From Qaidamihabitans albus (GTDB taxonomy: Bacteria; Actinomycetota; Actinomycetes; Mycobacteriales; Pseudonocardiaceae), in NCBI RefSeq assembly GCF_016464705.1, contig NZ_JAEHOB010000001.1, positions 530,721 through 594,720 on the forward strand: DNA of 64,000 bases. Reading direction: 5' to 3'. The notes under the pieces were generated by a model. That model was not told where the DNA came from. It did no database searches and was given only the letters and a program-made list of their open reading frames with translations. Of the stretch, positions 49,189 to 60,554 are shown piece by piece. The first letter of the stretch is position 1. Every line of letters starts with the position of its first letter. A program made the translations under genes and the position numbers.

Positions 49189-50046
49189 ATGGCCAGCACC
49201 GTCACGTCCCGTCGCAAGCAGCTCGGCAACGAGCTGCGGCACGCGCGTACCTCGGCCGGGCTGACCCAGCAGCAGGTCGCCGACATCCTGGGCTGCACGC
49301 AGGGCAAGGTCAACAAGATCGAGTCCGGCGCCGTGGGTGTCAAGCTCGGCGACGTCCGCACGATGCTGGACACCTTCGACGTCGCGGGCGAGGAGGCCGA
49401 CGCGCTGCTGAACCTGGCAAGGGCCGCGGCGGGGCAGCGCGGGCACTGGTCCGGCTACCGCTCCGTGGTGCCGCACTGGTTCCGGACGTTCACCGACCTG
49501 GAACCGGCCGCCGCCGAGATCCTCACCTGGCACGGCGAGCGCATCCCGGGGCCGCTGCAGTCCGAGCACTACATGCTCAAGCAGTTCACCGAGTTCGGCG
49601 CCACCGACGTCACCTCGCTCGTGCGCAACCGGCTGGACCGCAAGGCCGTCTTCGACCAGCAGCAGCCGCCGTACTACCGGTTCATCATCAGCGAGTCGGC
49701 GCTGAGACGGGCGCCGGGCGGCTCCGCCCCCGCGGTGATGCTCGACCAGCTCGAGCACATGCTGGAACTGGAGCGGCGGGCGCGGGTGTACGTGCACGTA
49801 CTGCCCTTCGACGCCAAGCTGGCCGCCGTGCCGAACGACTTCACGATCATGCGCTTTCCCGACCGCACCCGGGACTTCGTCTACATCGAGCACTCGGCGG
49901 GCGGCATCTACCTCGACGACATCAAGGACTTCCAGCTGTTCGTGGACGCCTGGGACCGGCTGCGGGGTGCCGCGCTGGAACGGCAGGAGACGAGGCAGTT
50001 CCTCAAGGAGCTCGCCGAGCGCTACCGCGAGGCGCTCAACGCCTGA
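49189..50046 (+). CDS. XRE-family regulator with DUF5753 domain
   Basis: A 285-residue protein with an N-terminal helix-turn-helix (L-R-H-A-R-T-S-A-G-L-T-Q-Q-Q-V-A-D-I-L to V-N-K-I-E-S-G) and a DUF5753 body (I-P-G-P-L-Q-S-E-H-Y, V-R-N-R-L-D-R-K, V-Y-V-H-V-L-P-F, Y-I-E-H-S-A-G-G-I-Y-L). Actinomycetes hold many such proteins, each commonly beside a small DUF397 protein; the WhiJ/BldB group acts in development. Here the DUF397 gene follows after one reverse-strand gene. Confidence 0.88.
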   Translation: MASTVTSRRKQLGNELRHARTSAGLTQQQVADILGCTQGKVNKIESGAVGVKLGDVRTMLDTFDVAGEEADALLNLARAAAGQRGHWSGYRSVVPHWFRTFTDLEPAAAEILTWHGERIPGPLQSEHYMLKQFTEFGATDVTSLVRNRLDRKAVFDQQQPPYYRFIISESALRRAPGGSAPAVMLDQLEHMLELERRARVYVHVLPFDAKLAAVPNDFTIMRFPDRTRDFVYIEHSAGGIYLDDIKDFQLFVDAWDRLRGAALERQETRQFLKELAERYREALNA

Positions 50047-50058
50047 CCGGCCGCGGGG

Positions 50059-50298
50059 TCAGGCGCGGCAGAGCGTCCGCAGCGCGAAGGGGTCCTCCAG
50101 CAGCACCAAAGGTCTGCTCGGCCGCTGTGCGGTGATCTCCCGGCCGTCGCTGCTCGCCTCGAAGTCGGCAGGCCAGCGCTGGCCCGATCTCCGGGCCGAC
50201 AGCTTCAGCAGGGCGAGCCCGAAGCGCGCACCCAGGCGGCTCGGCTCGGGGTCGGCCGTGTCGATCGGCGCCGGTTCCACGTCAAGTCGTACGGCCAT
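50059..50298 (-). CDS. Small hypothetical protein (79 residues)
   Basis: A short basic/acidic mixed protein with no known motif. It contains L-G-A-R-F-G-L-A-L-L-K-L-S-A-R and P-L-V-L-L-E-D-P-F-A-L-R-T-L-C. GGAG five bases before the ATG and steady codon bias support coding. It lies between the XRE and DUF397 genes on the opposite strand, twelve bases from the XRE stop, and could be an antitoxin-like or regulatory partner, but this is a guess. Confidence 0.6.
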   Translation of the reverse strand: MAVRLDVEPAPIDTADPEPSRLGARFGLALLKLSARRSGQRWPADFEASSDGREITAQRPSRPLVLLEDPFALRTLCRA

Positions 50299-50533
50299 GT
50301 GAGCTCCATCCCCAGGTTGCGCCGGCCGGGCGCGCGGCCGACCCGATTTGCGTCCGGAGTACCCGAACGGATAGTAATAATCCTACTCTCAGATTAATCA
50401 CGCTGTCGAGTCAGTCGGCTGGATGTCGCACGGATGGCGGCATCGGCAGGCTGGTTCCGACTATGGGGCGCCGAAAGTGTGTCGCTGATGCGCGCACGGT
50501 CGCGTCCGCCAAGGACGGCACGGAGGTATTGCC

Positions 50534-50785
50534 ATGGGCGATTATGCTGCGCAAACAGATTACGACCCGGCTACGGCGGCGAGCATGTTCGACGCCGCGG
50601 GCTGGCAGAAGTCGTTTGCGAGCGAGCCCAACGGTGGCAACTGTGTCGAGGTCAATCTGGGTGCGGGCAGGGTCGGCGTGCGCGATACGAAGCTGCGCGA
50701 CAGCCCGGTCTTCGTCTTCGACGCGGGCGAGTGGCAGGCGTTTCTGGTCGCCGTGAAGGCCGGCCAGTTCGACCTGCCGGGGTGA
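50534..50785 (+). CDS. DUF397 protein
   Basis: An 83-residue protein with the DUF397 pattern W-Q-K-S-F-A-S, N-C-V-E-V, V-G-V-R-D-T-K, S-P-V-F-V-F and W-Q-A-F-L. These proteins partner XRE-DUF5753 regulators, and some are toxic when the regulator is missing. GGAGGT stands seven bases before the ATG. The A/T-rich stretch at 50360-50400 upstream is the probable promoter. Confidence 0.88.
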   Translation: MGDYAAQTDYDPATAASMFDAAGWQKSFASEPNGGNCVEVNLGAGRVGVRDTKLRDSPVFVFDAGEWQAFLVAVKAGQFDLPG

Positions 50786-50876
50786 TCCCGGACACAGTGC
50801 GCCCCGCGTGCGCTGTGGGTTATCTCACCCGGGTGCCCGCCGCGGACGGCGGCACGGGGCGTGCGTACACTTGTCG

Positions 50877-50966
50877 GCGGACCCCCGCGGCGTCCACCCT
50901 GTGAACCTCCCCAGGGCCGGAAGGCAGCAAGGATAAGCAGGCTCTGACGGGTGCGGGGGTCCCCTT
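50877..50966 (+). ncRNA. ffs: Bacterial signal recognition particle RNA (4.5S)
   Basis: The conserved tip GTGAACCTCCCCAGGGCCGG and AAGGCAGCAAGG of small SRP RNA is present, closed by a long helix whose ends GGACCCCCGC and GCGGGGGTCC pair. A CCCCTTTT run follows as terminator. Its place directly before dnaX is the usual one in actinomycetes. Ends are approximate. Confidence 0.93.
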
Positions 50967-51013
50967 TTGTCTCCCGCCCGGGAATCGTCGGGACAGCCCG
51001 GTACTCTCGCGGC

Positions 51014-53029
<2,016 letters not shown>

Positions 53030-53039
53030 GCCGCCCCGC

Positions 53040-53085
53040 CTCGTGAGTGGCTACGCGAGTTCTAACCCGGCTGCGCACTCACGAG
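53040..53085. repeat. 46-bp palindromic repeat, copy 6
   Basis: CTCGTGAGT and ACTCACGAG ends with a less perfect middle (GGCTACGCGAG against CCCGGCTGCGC). It lies between convergent dnaX and the amidase gene. The amidase stop codon (TGA) is part of the right arm. Confidence 0.8.
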
Positions 53086-53939
53086 GGTGAGGTACCCAGG
53101 TAGGCGGTGATGCCCGCGGCGATGGCCTCGGCGTAGCGCTGCCTGCCCGCCGGGGTGGACATCGCCGCCGCCTCCCCGGCGTCGCGCATGTTGCCGCACT
53201 CCACGAGCACGGCGGGCCGTTCGGAGAGGTTCAGCCCGGCCAGGTCGTCGCGCGCCGAGAGCCCCTGCTCGCCGAGGTAGTTCGCGGTGGGGAAACCGGC
53301 CGCCTCGAAGGTGTCCCGCAGGGTGCGGGCGAGCCGGTTCGCGGGCTCGCCCTGTGCCTCGTTGAGCGGCGGCGCCGCGTACGCGATGTGGAAGCCGCGG
53401 GCACCCGCCGCCGTCGAGCCGTCGGCGTGGATCGACACCACCGCGGCGGCGTTCGCCTCGTTGCCGATGGCCGCCCGCTCGTCGACGCACGGTCCGATCC
53501 CGACGTCGGCGTCCCGGGTCGGCACCACGCGGACCCCGGCCGCCGTGAGGATGTCCCCGACCCGTCGGGACACGTCGAAGTTGAAGGCGTGCTCGGGGTA
53601 GCCCCCTGCGGTGGCGGTGCCCGTGGTGTTGCAGGCCTTCATCCGGCCCCGCCCCGCGGGCACCTGGCGGTTGACGGCCTCCGGATGGCTCGCGTTGCCA
53701 CCGTTGTGCCCGGCGTCCAGTACGACCACCGGTGCCTGCCGCGGTGTCTCCGGTGCCCCGGGCGTCCGCGCCGGTGGCGGGACCGGCGGCACCGTGACGC
53801 TTCGGGGCGCCCCGGCGGTCGTGGCGGTGGTGCTGCCGGTGCTGGAGGCGCTGGTCACCGGGGCCGCGGCATCCCCACCGCCACAGCCGCCCACCAGCAG
53901 CACGGCCAGGAACGGAAGCAGGACACGACGATGCCGCAC
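53079..53939 (-). CDS. N-acetylmuramoyl-L-alanine amidase (Amidase_3, Rv3717-like)
   Basis: A 286-residue exported amidase. The lipobox L-L-V-G-G-C puts the Cys near 19, followed by a Ser/Thr/Pro linker. The zinc ligands His (V-L-D-A-G-H-N-G-G), Glu ([10 protein letters not shown]) and His (V-V-S-I-H-A-D-G) and the catalytic Glu (V-L-V-E-C-G-N-M-R) are all present. It cuts the bond between muramic acid and the stem peptide. Rv3717 of M. tuberculosis lies in the same recR/ybaB neighbourhood. The last residues come from the palindromic repeat. Confidence 0.88.
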   Translation of the reverse strand: MRHRRVLLPFLAVLLVGGCGGGDAAAPVTSASSTGSTTATTAGAPRSVTVPPVPPPARTPGAPETPRQAPVVVLDAGHNGGNASHPEAVNRQVPAGRGRMKACNTTGTATAGGYPEHAFNFDVSRRVGDILTAAGVRVVPTRDADVGIGPCVDERAAIGNEANAAAVVSIHADGSTAAGARGFHIAYAAPPLNEAQGEPANRLARTLRDTFEAAGFPTANYLGEQGLSARDDLAGLNLSERPAVLVECGNMRDAGEAAAMSTPAGRQRYAEAIAAGITAYLGTSPS

Positions 53940-54016
53940 GGCTCACACGGTGCCACATGCGCTGGGGCTACGCTGGAAGGCACGTGCAAGCAAGCTATGA
54001 GGATCGGAAGCCGAAT

Positions 54017-54376
54017 ATGGTGCAACCCGGCGGTGGAATGCCCGACATGCAGCAGATCCTGCAGCAGGCGCAGCAGATGCAGGAGCAGCTGGCGACGGCG
54101 CAGGAGGAGCTGGCCGCGGCCGAGGTGACCGGTACGTCCGGTGGCGGTCTCGTGACCGCGACGGTCACCGGCGGCCTCGAGCTCAAGAACCTCACGATCG
54201 ATCCGCAGGTCGTCGACCCCGACGACACGGAGACGCTTGCCGACCTCGTCGTCGCCGCCGTGCGCGACGCGACGGGCAACGCGCAGAAGCTCACCGAGGA
54301 GAAGCTCGGCCCGCTCGCGGGCGGCCTCGGCGGTGGCATGCCCGACCTGGGCAATCTCGGGCTTCCCGGACAGTAG
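54017..54376 (+). CDS. ybaB: YbaB/EbfC-family nucleoid-associated protein
   Basis: A 119-residue DNA-binding protein. The Gln/Glu-rich helix ([14 protein letters not shown]) is followed by the beta part [16 protein letters not shown] and [16 protein letters not shown], then a Gly-rich tail. The order ybaB-recR is highly conserved. I use the ATG after GGAAGCC; the frame is open upstream. Confidence 0.92.
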   Translation: MVQPGGGMPDMQQILQQAQQMQEQLATAQEELAAAEVTGTSGGGLVTATVTGGLELKNLTIDPQVVDPDDTETLADLVVAAVRDATGNAQKLTEEKLGPLAGGLGGGMPDLGNLGLPGQ

Positions 54377-54377
54377 C

Positions 54378-54974
54378 TTGTACGAAGGCGTCGTTCAGGA
54401 CCTCATCGACGAGCTCGGGCGCATGCCCGGGATCGGTCCGAAGAGTGCGCAGCGCATTGCTTTTCATCTGCTGGCCACCGATCCGGCGGACATCGCCCGG
54501 TTGCAGGACGTGCTCGGCAAGGTGAAGGAAGGCGTGCAGTTCTGCGAGATCTGCGGCAACGTCTCCGAGCAGGAGAAGTGCCGCATCTGCCGCGACGCCC
54601 GCCGCGACTCGGCGTTGCTGTGCGTGGTCGAGGAGCCGAAGGACGTCCTCGCGGTGGAGCGCACCCGGGAGTTCCGCGGTCGCTATCACGTGCTGGGCGG
54701 CTCGCTGGACCCGCTGTCCGGCGTCGGGCCCGACCAGCTCCGCATGCGTGAGCTACTCGCCAGGCTCGGCGCGGAGGAGGTGTCCGAGGTGATCATCGCG
54801 ACCGATCCGAACACCGAGGGCGAGGCGACCGCGACCTACCTGGTGCGGATGCTGCGGGACTTCCCCGGTCTGCGGGTCACCCGCCTCGCCTCCGGCCTGC
54901 CGATGGGCGGTGACCTCGAGTTCGCCGACGAGCTCACCCTGGGCCGGGCGCTCTCCGGTCGCCGCGTCCTCTGA
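54378..54974 (+). CDS. recR: Recombination protein RecR
   Basis: A 198-residue repair protein of normal length. A helix-hairpin-helix ([13 protein letters not shown]) opens it. The C4 zinc finger has the cysteines of C-E-I-C and C-R-I-C (near 55-70), then the Toprim domain with V-V-E-E-P-K-D and [12 protein letters not shown]. With RecF/RecO it loads RecA at gaps. The TTG start lies one base after the ybaB stop; the ribosome site is weak, so coupling is likely. Confidence 0.93.
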   Translation: MYEGVVQDLIDELGRMPGIGPKSAQRIAFHLLATDPADIARLQDVLGKVKEGVQFCEICGNVSEQEKCRICRDARRDSALLCVVEEPKDVLAVERTREFRGRYHVLGGSLDPLSGVGPDQLRMRELLARLGAEEVSEVIIATDPNTEGEATATYLVRMLRDFPGLRVTRLASGLPMGGDLEFADELTLGRALSGRRVL

Positions 54975-54988
54975 CAGCCGCAGCCCGC

Positions 54989-55525
54989 GTGGCGGGGGAG
55001 GTGCTGCGGGCCGGGCCGAGGCTCGGCGGTGTCCGGGTGCTGGCGATCGACGGGCCCTCCGGCTCCGGCAAGTCCACGTTCGCCGCCGCCGTGGTCGCCG
55101 AACTGCGTTCCCAGGGCGTGTCCACCGCACTCGTCAGCACGGACGACTTCGCCACGTGGGACGACCCGGTCGCGTGGTGGCCGCGCCTTGCCGAAGGCGT
55201 GCTCGACCGCCTCGCCCGCGGCGAACCGGGCCGGTATCGCCGGATGGACTGGACCAGCGGGCAACCACGGCCGGGTGACTGGATCCACGTGCCCTTACCG
55301 CGCGTGCTCGTGCTGGAGGGCGTCTCCGCCGGCCGCGCGTCGATGCGGCTGCGCCTTTCCTGCCTGTGCTGGCTCCCGGGCCCGGATCCCGCCACGCGCC
55401 TCGATCGTGCCGTCAGCAGGGACGGCGAGGCATCGCGGCCACAACTACGTGCCTGGCAGGACTTCGAGCGCGGCTGGTTCGCCGTCGACGGCACCCGGCG
55501 ACACGCCGACCTCGAACGGGCTTGA
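54989..55525 (+). CDS. P-loop nucleoside/uridine kinase-like protein
   Basis: A 178-residue kinase-fold protein. The P-loop I-D-G-P-S-G-S-G-K-S-T-F is near residue 20, V-S-T-D-D-F-A-T-W-D-D-P near 47 matches the D-D-F of uridine kinase-like enzymes, and V-L-V-L-E-G-V-S-A-G-R is the Walker-B-like segment near 106. The family phosphorylates small hydroxylated substrates; which one is unknown here. GTG 54989 is used; later GTG codons are possible. It follows recR by 14 bases and may be co-transcribed. Confidence 0.78.
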   Translation: MAGEVLRAGPRLGGVRVLAIDGPSGSGKSTFAAAVVAELRSQGVSTALVSTDDFATWDDPVAWWPRLAEGVLDRLARGEPGRYRRMDWTSGQPRPGDWIHVPLPRVLVLEGVSAGRASMRLRLSCLCWLPGPDPATRLDRAVSRDGEASRPQLRAWQDFERGWFAVDGTRRHADLERA

Positions 55526-55636
55526 ACAGGCACTGGGTGCCACCGCACACACCGTGTTGGAAATGAACACGAAGAGTCCCGTTTTCGGATCGTGATCTAC
55601 AGGATTCGGCGTCAGCTCGGTGACTGACTAGGGTGC

Positions 55637-55653
55637 GTCCCAACGGATGGGAC
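55637..55653. promoter_or_regulatory. Palindrome in the oppA leader
   Basis: GTCCCA-N5-TGGGAC, 25 bases before the oppA start. It is a candidate operator for the peptide importer. Confidence 0.5.
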
Positions 55654-55678
55654 ACGACCACAAAACCTGAGGTGTGTA

Positions 55679-57316
55679 ATGACCAGGACACGATCGATCC
55701 GATCGGTGCTGCCGCGACGGTGGTCGCGTGCGGGTATCGCCGGCGGGATAGCCCTCACAATGGTGCTGTCCGCCTGCGGTGGTGACGGCGGTCAGGGCGG
55801 CGACGGTGGTGATGGTGGTGGCATCATCATCGGCACCAACGACGACGTGCCCTCCCTTGACCCTGCCGAGTGCTACAGCTACATGTGCGGCACGATCATC
55901 GACAACATCGGCGCGACGCTGGTCAGCTACAAGCCCGGCGAGACGGACCCGACTCCGGACCTGGCCGCCTCGGAGCCGGAGGTCAGTGAGGACGGCAGGA
56001 CATACACCTTCACGCTGCGCGAGGGGGTCAAGTTCCACGACGGCTCGGACCTGACCAGTGAGGACGTGAAGTTCTCGCTCAACCGCGCGAAGTGGATCGC
56101 CCACCCGGACGGCGCCAGCTTCCTGCTGGGCGGCATCGAGAGCATCGAGACCCCCGACCCGCAGACCGTGGTGATGACGCTCACGGAGCCGGACATCACC
56201 TTCGGCGCCAAGCTTGCCTACAACGTGGCCACCATCGTCCCCTCGGACGGCGCCTACAAGTCGCCGGAAGGCCCGCTGCCGGAGGACACCCCGCAGGAGC
56301 AGAAGGACTCGTTCCTCAACCAGGAACTGGTCGCCGCCGGCCCGTACACGCTCGAAGAGTTCCGCCAGAACGAGTCGATCCAGCTCAACAAGTTCGCGGA
56401 CTACTTCGGTGATGCCGCGAGCAACGACAAGGTCCTGGTCAGGTTCTTCGCCGAGAGTTCCCAGATGCAGGGGGCATTGCAGTCCGGCGACATCGACGTC
56501 GCATTCCGCCACCTCACCCCGGAACAGCGGCAGAGCCTGGAGAACAGCCAGGACATCAAGGTCGTCGAGGGCCAGGGCGCCTCGATCAGGTACATGGTGT
56601 TCAACATCGACCCGAAGCATCCGACGATCAGCGACGCCAACGTCCGTAAGGCAATGGCAGCCGCGATCGACCGGCAACGCCTTGTCGACAACGTGCTCGC
56701 CGGTGGCGCCGACCCGCTGTACTCGATGGTCCCGCCGCTGTTCGAGGACGCCCACGTGCCGGCGTTCCAGGAAGCCTACGAGGGCAGGGAGCCGAGCGAG
56801 TTCCTGGACGAGCCGGTCACCGTCGACCTCTGGCACGAGTCGAGCGGTCACTACGGTGACACCGAGACGGCCCTCGCCCAGGAGATCGGCAGGATGCTGG
56901 AGGAGAGCGGCATGTTCAAGGTGAACGTGCAGAACGCCGAGTGGGCGCAGTACTCTGACAACAACGCCCCGGCAGCCACCAGCCCGTACCCGTCGTACCT
57001 GCTGGGCTGGTACCCGGACTTCCTCGATCCGGACAACTACATCCAGCCGTTCTACTCCTCGCAGGGCTACACGCAGAACTACGACAACCCGAAGATGGAC
57101 CAGCTCATCGCCGCCGAGCAGACCGCCGAGGACGCCGACGCACCGGAGCGGATGCAGACCTTCAAGGAGATCCAGCAGCTGGCGGCCGAGGACGCGCCGA
57201 TCATTCCGCTGTACGTCGAGACGCCGTACGCCTTCGCGAGGCAGAACATCCAGGGCCTCGAGGAGACGATGGACTCGTCCCAGGTGTTCCGCTTCTACCT
57301 GCTGTCGAAGCAATAG
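55679..57316 (+). CDS. oppA: Oligopeptide ABC transporter substrate-binding lipoprotein
   Basis: A 545-residue SBP_bac_5 protein. A charged N-terminus (R-T-R-S-I-R-S-V-L-P-R-R) leads to the lipobox V-L-S-A-C (Cys near 29), then a Gly/Asp-rich linker. The body has P-S-L-D-P-A-E-C-Y-S-Y, F-T-L-R-E-G-V-K-F-H-D-G-S-D-L-T-S-E-D-V-K and R-K-A-M-A-A-A-I-D-R. It catches peptides or similar compounds outside the cell. GAGGTG precedes the ATG. It is the first gene of a four-gene importer operon; a 111-bp gap with no clear hairpin precedes oppB. Confidence 0.9.
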   Translation: MTRTRSIRSVLPRRWSRAGIAGGIALTMVLSACGGDGGQGGDGGDGGGIIIGTNDDVPSLDPAECYSYMCGTIIDNIGATLVSYKPGETDPTPDLAASEPEVSEDGRTYTFTLREGVKFHDGSDLTSEDVKFSLNRAKWIAHPDGASFLLGGIESIETPDPQTVVMTLTEPDITFGAKLAYNVATIVPSDGAYKSPEGPLPEDTPQEQKDSFLNQELVAAGPYTLEEFRQNESIQLNKFADYFGDAASNDKVLVRFFAESSQMQGALQSGDIDVAFRHLTPEQRQSLENSQDIKVVEGQGASIRYMVFNIDPKHPTISDANVRKAMAAAIDRQRLVDNVLAGGADPLYSMVPPLFEDAHVPAFQEAYEGREPSEFLDEPVTVDLWHESSGHYGDTETALAQEIGRMLEESGMFKVNVQNAEWAQYSDNNAPAATSPYPSYLLGWYPDFLDPDNYIQPFYSSQGYTQNYDNPKMDQLIAAEQTAEDADAPERMQTFKEIQQLAAEDAPIIPLYVETPYAFARQNIQGLEETMDSSQVFRFYLLSKQ

Positions 57317-57427
57317 TGGACGTGGTGGCGTAACGCAAAGCGGGACGGACTCGGCGGCCGGCTCGGCCGCCGGGTCCGTCCCGGCTCGCAGGCCCCACGG
57401 CGCCCACAAAGGAAGGTCTTCGCAGGC

Positions 57428-58444
57428 GTGAAACCTGGTTCGTTGAGCCGCTATGTCGTTGTTCGGCTGCTTCTCGCCATTCCGATGGTGCTGATCCTGC
57501 TCACCCTTGTCTTCTTGCTGTTGCGGGCGGTTCCTGGTGACCCGGTGACAGCCACACTGGGCGGGCGGGCAACGCCCGCCCAGATCGAGGCGGCTCAGGA
57601 GGCGATGGGTCTCAACGACCCGCTGATCGTGCAGTACCTGCAGTACATGGGCGGCGCGCTGACCGGTGACTTCGGTAATCCGGTCACCGACCCGCGCGGC
57701 GTGGTCGAGATCGTCGCCGAGACGGCGCCGGCCACGATGGAGCTGGCGCTGGCGGGGATGCTCGTGGCCGTAACGGTCGGCATCCTGGTGGGCGGCCTCG
57801 CCGGTCGTCTCCGCGACACCCCGTTCGACATCGGCGGGCGGCTGTTCGGCATCATCGCCTACGCGGCCCCGGTGTTCTGGACCGGTCTGCTCGCGCAACT
57901 GTTCTTCGCGGTCAAGCTGGGCTGGCTGCCGAGTAGTGGGCGAGCGGGCGGGTTCGACCAACCGGAGTGGATCACCGGGTTCTACGTCCTCGACTCGCTG
58001 CTCACCGGCGACATGGCCGCCCTGCAGAGCACGATCGAGCACCTGATCCTGCCCGCGATCACGCTCGGTCTGCTCGTCGGCGGGATCTTCATCCGGCTGG
58101 TGCGGGTCAACATGATGCAGACCCTGCGCTCGGACTACGTGGAGGCGGCCCGGGCAAGAGGGCTGCGCGAGCGAAACGTGCTCTACCGGTACGGGTTCAA
58201 GACCGCGTTGATCCCGATCGTGACCATCATGGGGTTGCAGTTCGCGCTGCTGCTGGGCAACGCGGTGCTGACCGAGCGGACGTTCAACTGGCCGGGCCTG
58301 GCACAGGCACTGGTCGACTTCATCGGGCAGCGCGACTACGCGGCGGTACAGGGCATCGTCACCTTCATCGCACTGGTGATCGTGGGTGTCTCGTTGATCA
58401 TCGACATCATCACCGGGCTGGTCGACCCGCGAGTGCGGTACTGA
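57428..58444 (+). CDS. oppB: Oligopeptide ABC transporter permease (OppB/DppB)
   Basis: A 338-residue permease with six membrane segments. It begins Y-V-V-V-R-L-L-L-A-I-P and has P-G-D-P-V near 36, a large loop, then the BPD motif E-A-A-R-A-R-G-L-R-E-R-N-V and a late L-V-D-P-R-V-R-Y. GGAAGG lies upstream of the GTG. It forms the channel with the permease half of the next protein. Confidence 0.92.
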   Translation: MKPGSLSRYVVVRLLLAIPMVLILLTLVFLLLRAVPGDPVTATLGGRATPAQIEAAQEAMGLNDPLIVQYLQYMGGALTGDFGNPVTDPRGVVEIVAETAPATMELALAGMLVAVTVGILVGGLAGRLRDTPFDIGGRLFGIIAYAAPVFWTGLLAQLFFAVKLGWLPSSGRAGGFDQPEWITGFYVLDSLLTGDMAALQSTIEHLILPAITLGLLVGGIFIRLVRVNMMQTLRSDYVEAARARGLRERNVLYRYGFKTALIPIVTIMGLQFALLLGNAVLTERTFNWPGLAQALVDFIGQRDYAAVQGIVTFIALVIVGVSLIIDIITGLVDPRVRY

Positions 58445-58460
58445 GGAGGGGGTTGCCCAC

Positions 58461-60554
58461 ATGAGTACGGAGAACGTGGACGCCGCCGGGCCGGTCCGCC
58501 GTGGACCGGCACCCGGTGAGCCGAGAACGGGGTTGCGCGCGCGGCTCTCGCACGCGTGGCAGCCGTTCCGGCGGGCCAGCCGGGTGTCGAGAGTGCTGAT
58601 CTTCAGCGGCCTCGGTATCGTGGTGTTCTTCCTCTTCGCGGCCTTCCTCGGTCCGCTGCTCTACGAGTACGACGGTACCCAGTACCGCGTCGAGGTGGCG
58701 CCCGGCCAGTTCGAACCCATCAGGGCGTTGCAGCCGCCGTCCGGCGAGCACCCGCTCGGCACCACGCGCGACCAGTTCGATGTGCTCGGCAGGATCATCG
58801 ACGGCGCCAGTCTCGCGTTCGCGGTGATGGCGCTCGCGGTGTCCATCGCGATGATCCTCGGCGTGACCCTCGGGTTGCTCAGCGGTTACCGGGGTGGACC
58901 GATCGACCGCGCGCTGGTGACCGCGATGGACGCGGTCTATGCGTTCCCGGCGCTGGTGCTGGCGATCATCACCGCCTTCGCGCTGTCCGCGATCATCAGC
59001 CCGGGCGTCATACCCGCGGCCGCCGCCGTGGGCGTGGTCTACATCCCGCAGTATTTCCGGGTGGTCCGTAACCACACGCTCTCGGTGAAGCAGGAACCGT
59101 TCGTCGAGGCCGCGCGCTCGATGGGTGCGAAGGAGCGCACGGTGCTCGGGCGGTACGTGTTCTTCAACGTGGTGCAGACGGTGCCGGTGATCCTGACGCT
59201 GAATGCCGCGGATTCGATCCTGGTGCTGGCCTCGCTCGGGTTCCTCGGCTACGGCGTGCCGCCACCTACGGCGGAGTGGGGATATGACATCTCGCGCGCC
59301 ATCACGGATGTGCCTGCTGGTGTCTGGTGGACGGCGCTCTGGCCGGGCCTTGCCATCGTGATCCTGGTGACGGCGCTGACCCTGGTCGGTGAGGGCCTCA
59401 ACGACGTGATCAACCCACTGCTGCGCAGCAGGGGCAAGACGGGGCCGAAGATCGAGCCCGCCCCGCGCGAGGACACGCCGGCCGATGGCGGCACCGCCGC
59501 CGGCGCCGCCGGCGCAGCGGATGCCGGGCAGCAATCCGGGCGACCATCGGTGGCGGTGCGCGGCTTGCGGGTTGGGTACCGGACGCCGGACGGGCCATTG
59601 TGGGCGGTCGACGACGTCAGCTTCGACATCTACCCGGGCGAAAGCCTTGGCCTGGTCGGTGAGTCCGGCTGCGGCAAGTCGTCGCTCGGCAGGGCGTTGA
59701 TGCGGCTGATGCCGCCAGGTGGCGTTGTGCGAGGCCGGGTCGAGGTGGCAGGCGAGGACATGGTCGGCATCTCGGAGTCCCGGCTGCGGAACAAGCGGGG
59801 CCAGGATCTCGGGCTCGTCTTCCAGGAGCCGATGACGCGGCTGAACCCGCTGATGAAGATCAGCGACCACTTCATCGAGATGATCCGCACGCACAAGCCG
59901 AAGGTTTCGAGGGCGGAGGCCCTCGAGATCGCCCGCACGGCGCTGTCCCAGATGGGTATCCCGCCGACGCGGGTGGAGTCCTACCCGCACGAGTTCTCCG
60001 GCGGTATGCGCCAGCGCGCCATGATCGCGCTGTCCATCGCGCTCGAGCCCAAGGTCATCGTGGCCGACGAGCCGACGACGTCGCTGGATGTGATCGTCGA
60101 GTCGCAGATCCTGGACATCTTCGGCCGTTTGCGTTCCGAGGAGCAGATCGGGCTGCTGCTGGTCACCCACAACCTCGGCCTTGTCGCGGAGACGTGTGAC
60201 CGGGTTGCGGTGATGTACGCCGGCAAGATCGTCGAGATCGGGCCGGTGGATCAGATCTTCAACGATCCCAAGCATCCCTACACGCGAGGGCTGCTGGCTT
60301 CCACCATCTCGCTGGAGACCACCGAGCTGCACTCCATCGAGGGCTACCCGCCCAGCCTGATCGATCCGCCGCCGGGTTGCCGCTTCGCTCCGCGGTGCCC
60401 GTACGTGATGGACCACTGCACCGACGCGGTGCCCCAGCTGGCCGAGACCAATCCGGAGCAGCGCGCTGCCTGTTACCTCTACCCCGGAGCGGGCGCACCG
60501 GTCCCGGAAGGCGTGCGCGCGCCGGAAGGCAACCCACAGGAGACGGGAGTCTGA
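58461..60554 (+). CDS. oppCD: Fused oligopeptide permease-ATPase (OppC-OppD)
   Basis: A 697-residue fusion. Residues 1-330 are an OppC-type permease (six membrane segments, H-P-L-G-T-T-R-D-Q-F-D-V-L near 95, E-A-A-R-S-M-G-A near 215). An Ala/Gly/Pro linker (330-365) joins an OppD ATPase: Walker A G-E-S-G-C-G-K-S-S near 396, F-Q-E-P-M Q-loop, signature F-S-G-G-M-R-Q-R, Walker B V-I-V-A-D-E-P-T-T and the C-terminal oligopeptide motif H-P-Y-T-R-G-L-L with a Cys-rich region. Normally these are two genes; the fusion fixes their ratio. Stop and start of oppF overlap (TGATG). Confidence 0.92.
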   Translation: MSTENVDAAGPVRRGPAPGEPRTGLRARLSHAWQPFRRASRVSRVLIFSGLGIVVFFLFAAFLGPLLYEYDGTQYRVEVAPGQFEPIRALQPPSGEHPLGTTRDQFDVLGRIIDGASLAFAVMALAVSIAMILGVTLGLLSGYRGGPIDRALVTAMDAVYAFPALVLAIITAFALSAIISPGVIPAAAAVGVVYIPQYFRVVRNHTLSVKQEPFVEAARSMGAKERTVLGRYVFFNVVQTVPVILTLNAADSILVLASLGFLGYGVPPPTAEWGYDISRAITDVPAGVWWTALWPGLAIVILVTALTLVGEGLNDVINPLLRSRGKTGPKIEPAPREDTPADGGTAAGAAGAADAGQQSGRPSVAVRGLRVGYRTPDGPLWAVDDVSFDIYPGESLGLVGESGCGKSSLGRALMRLMPPGGVVRGRVEVAGEDMVGISESRLRNKRGQDLGLVFQEPMTRLNPLMKISDHFIEMIRTHKPKVSRAEALEIARTALSQMGIPPTRVESYPHEFSGGMRQRAMIALSIALEPKVIVADEPTTSLDVIVESQILDIFGRLRSEEQIGLLLVTHNLGLVAETCDRVAVMYAGKIVEIGPVDQIFNDPKHPYTRGLLASTISLETTELHSIEGYPPSLIDPPPGCRFAPRCPYVMDHCTDAVPQLAETNPEQRAACYLYPGAGAPVPEGVRAPEGNPQETGV

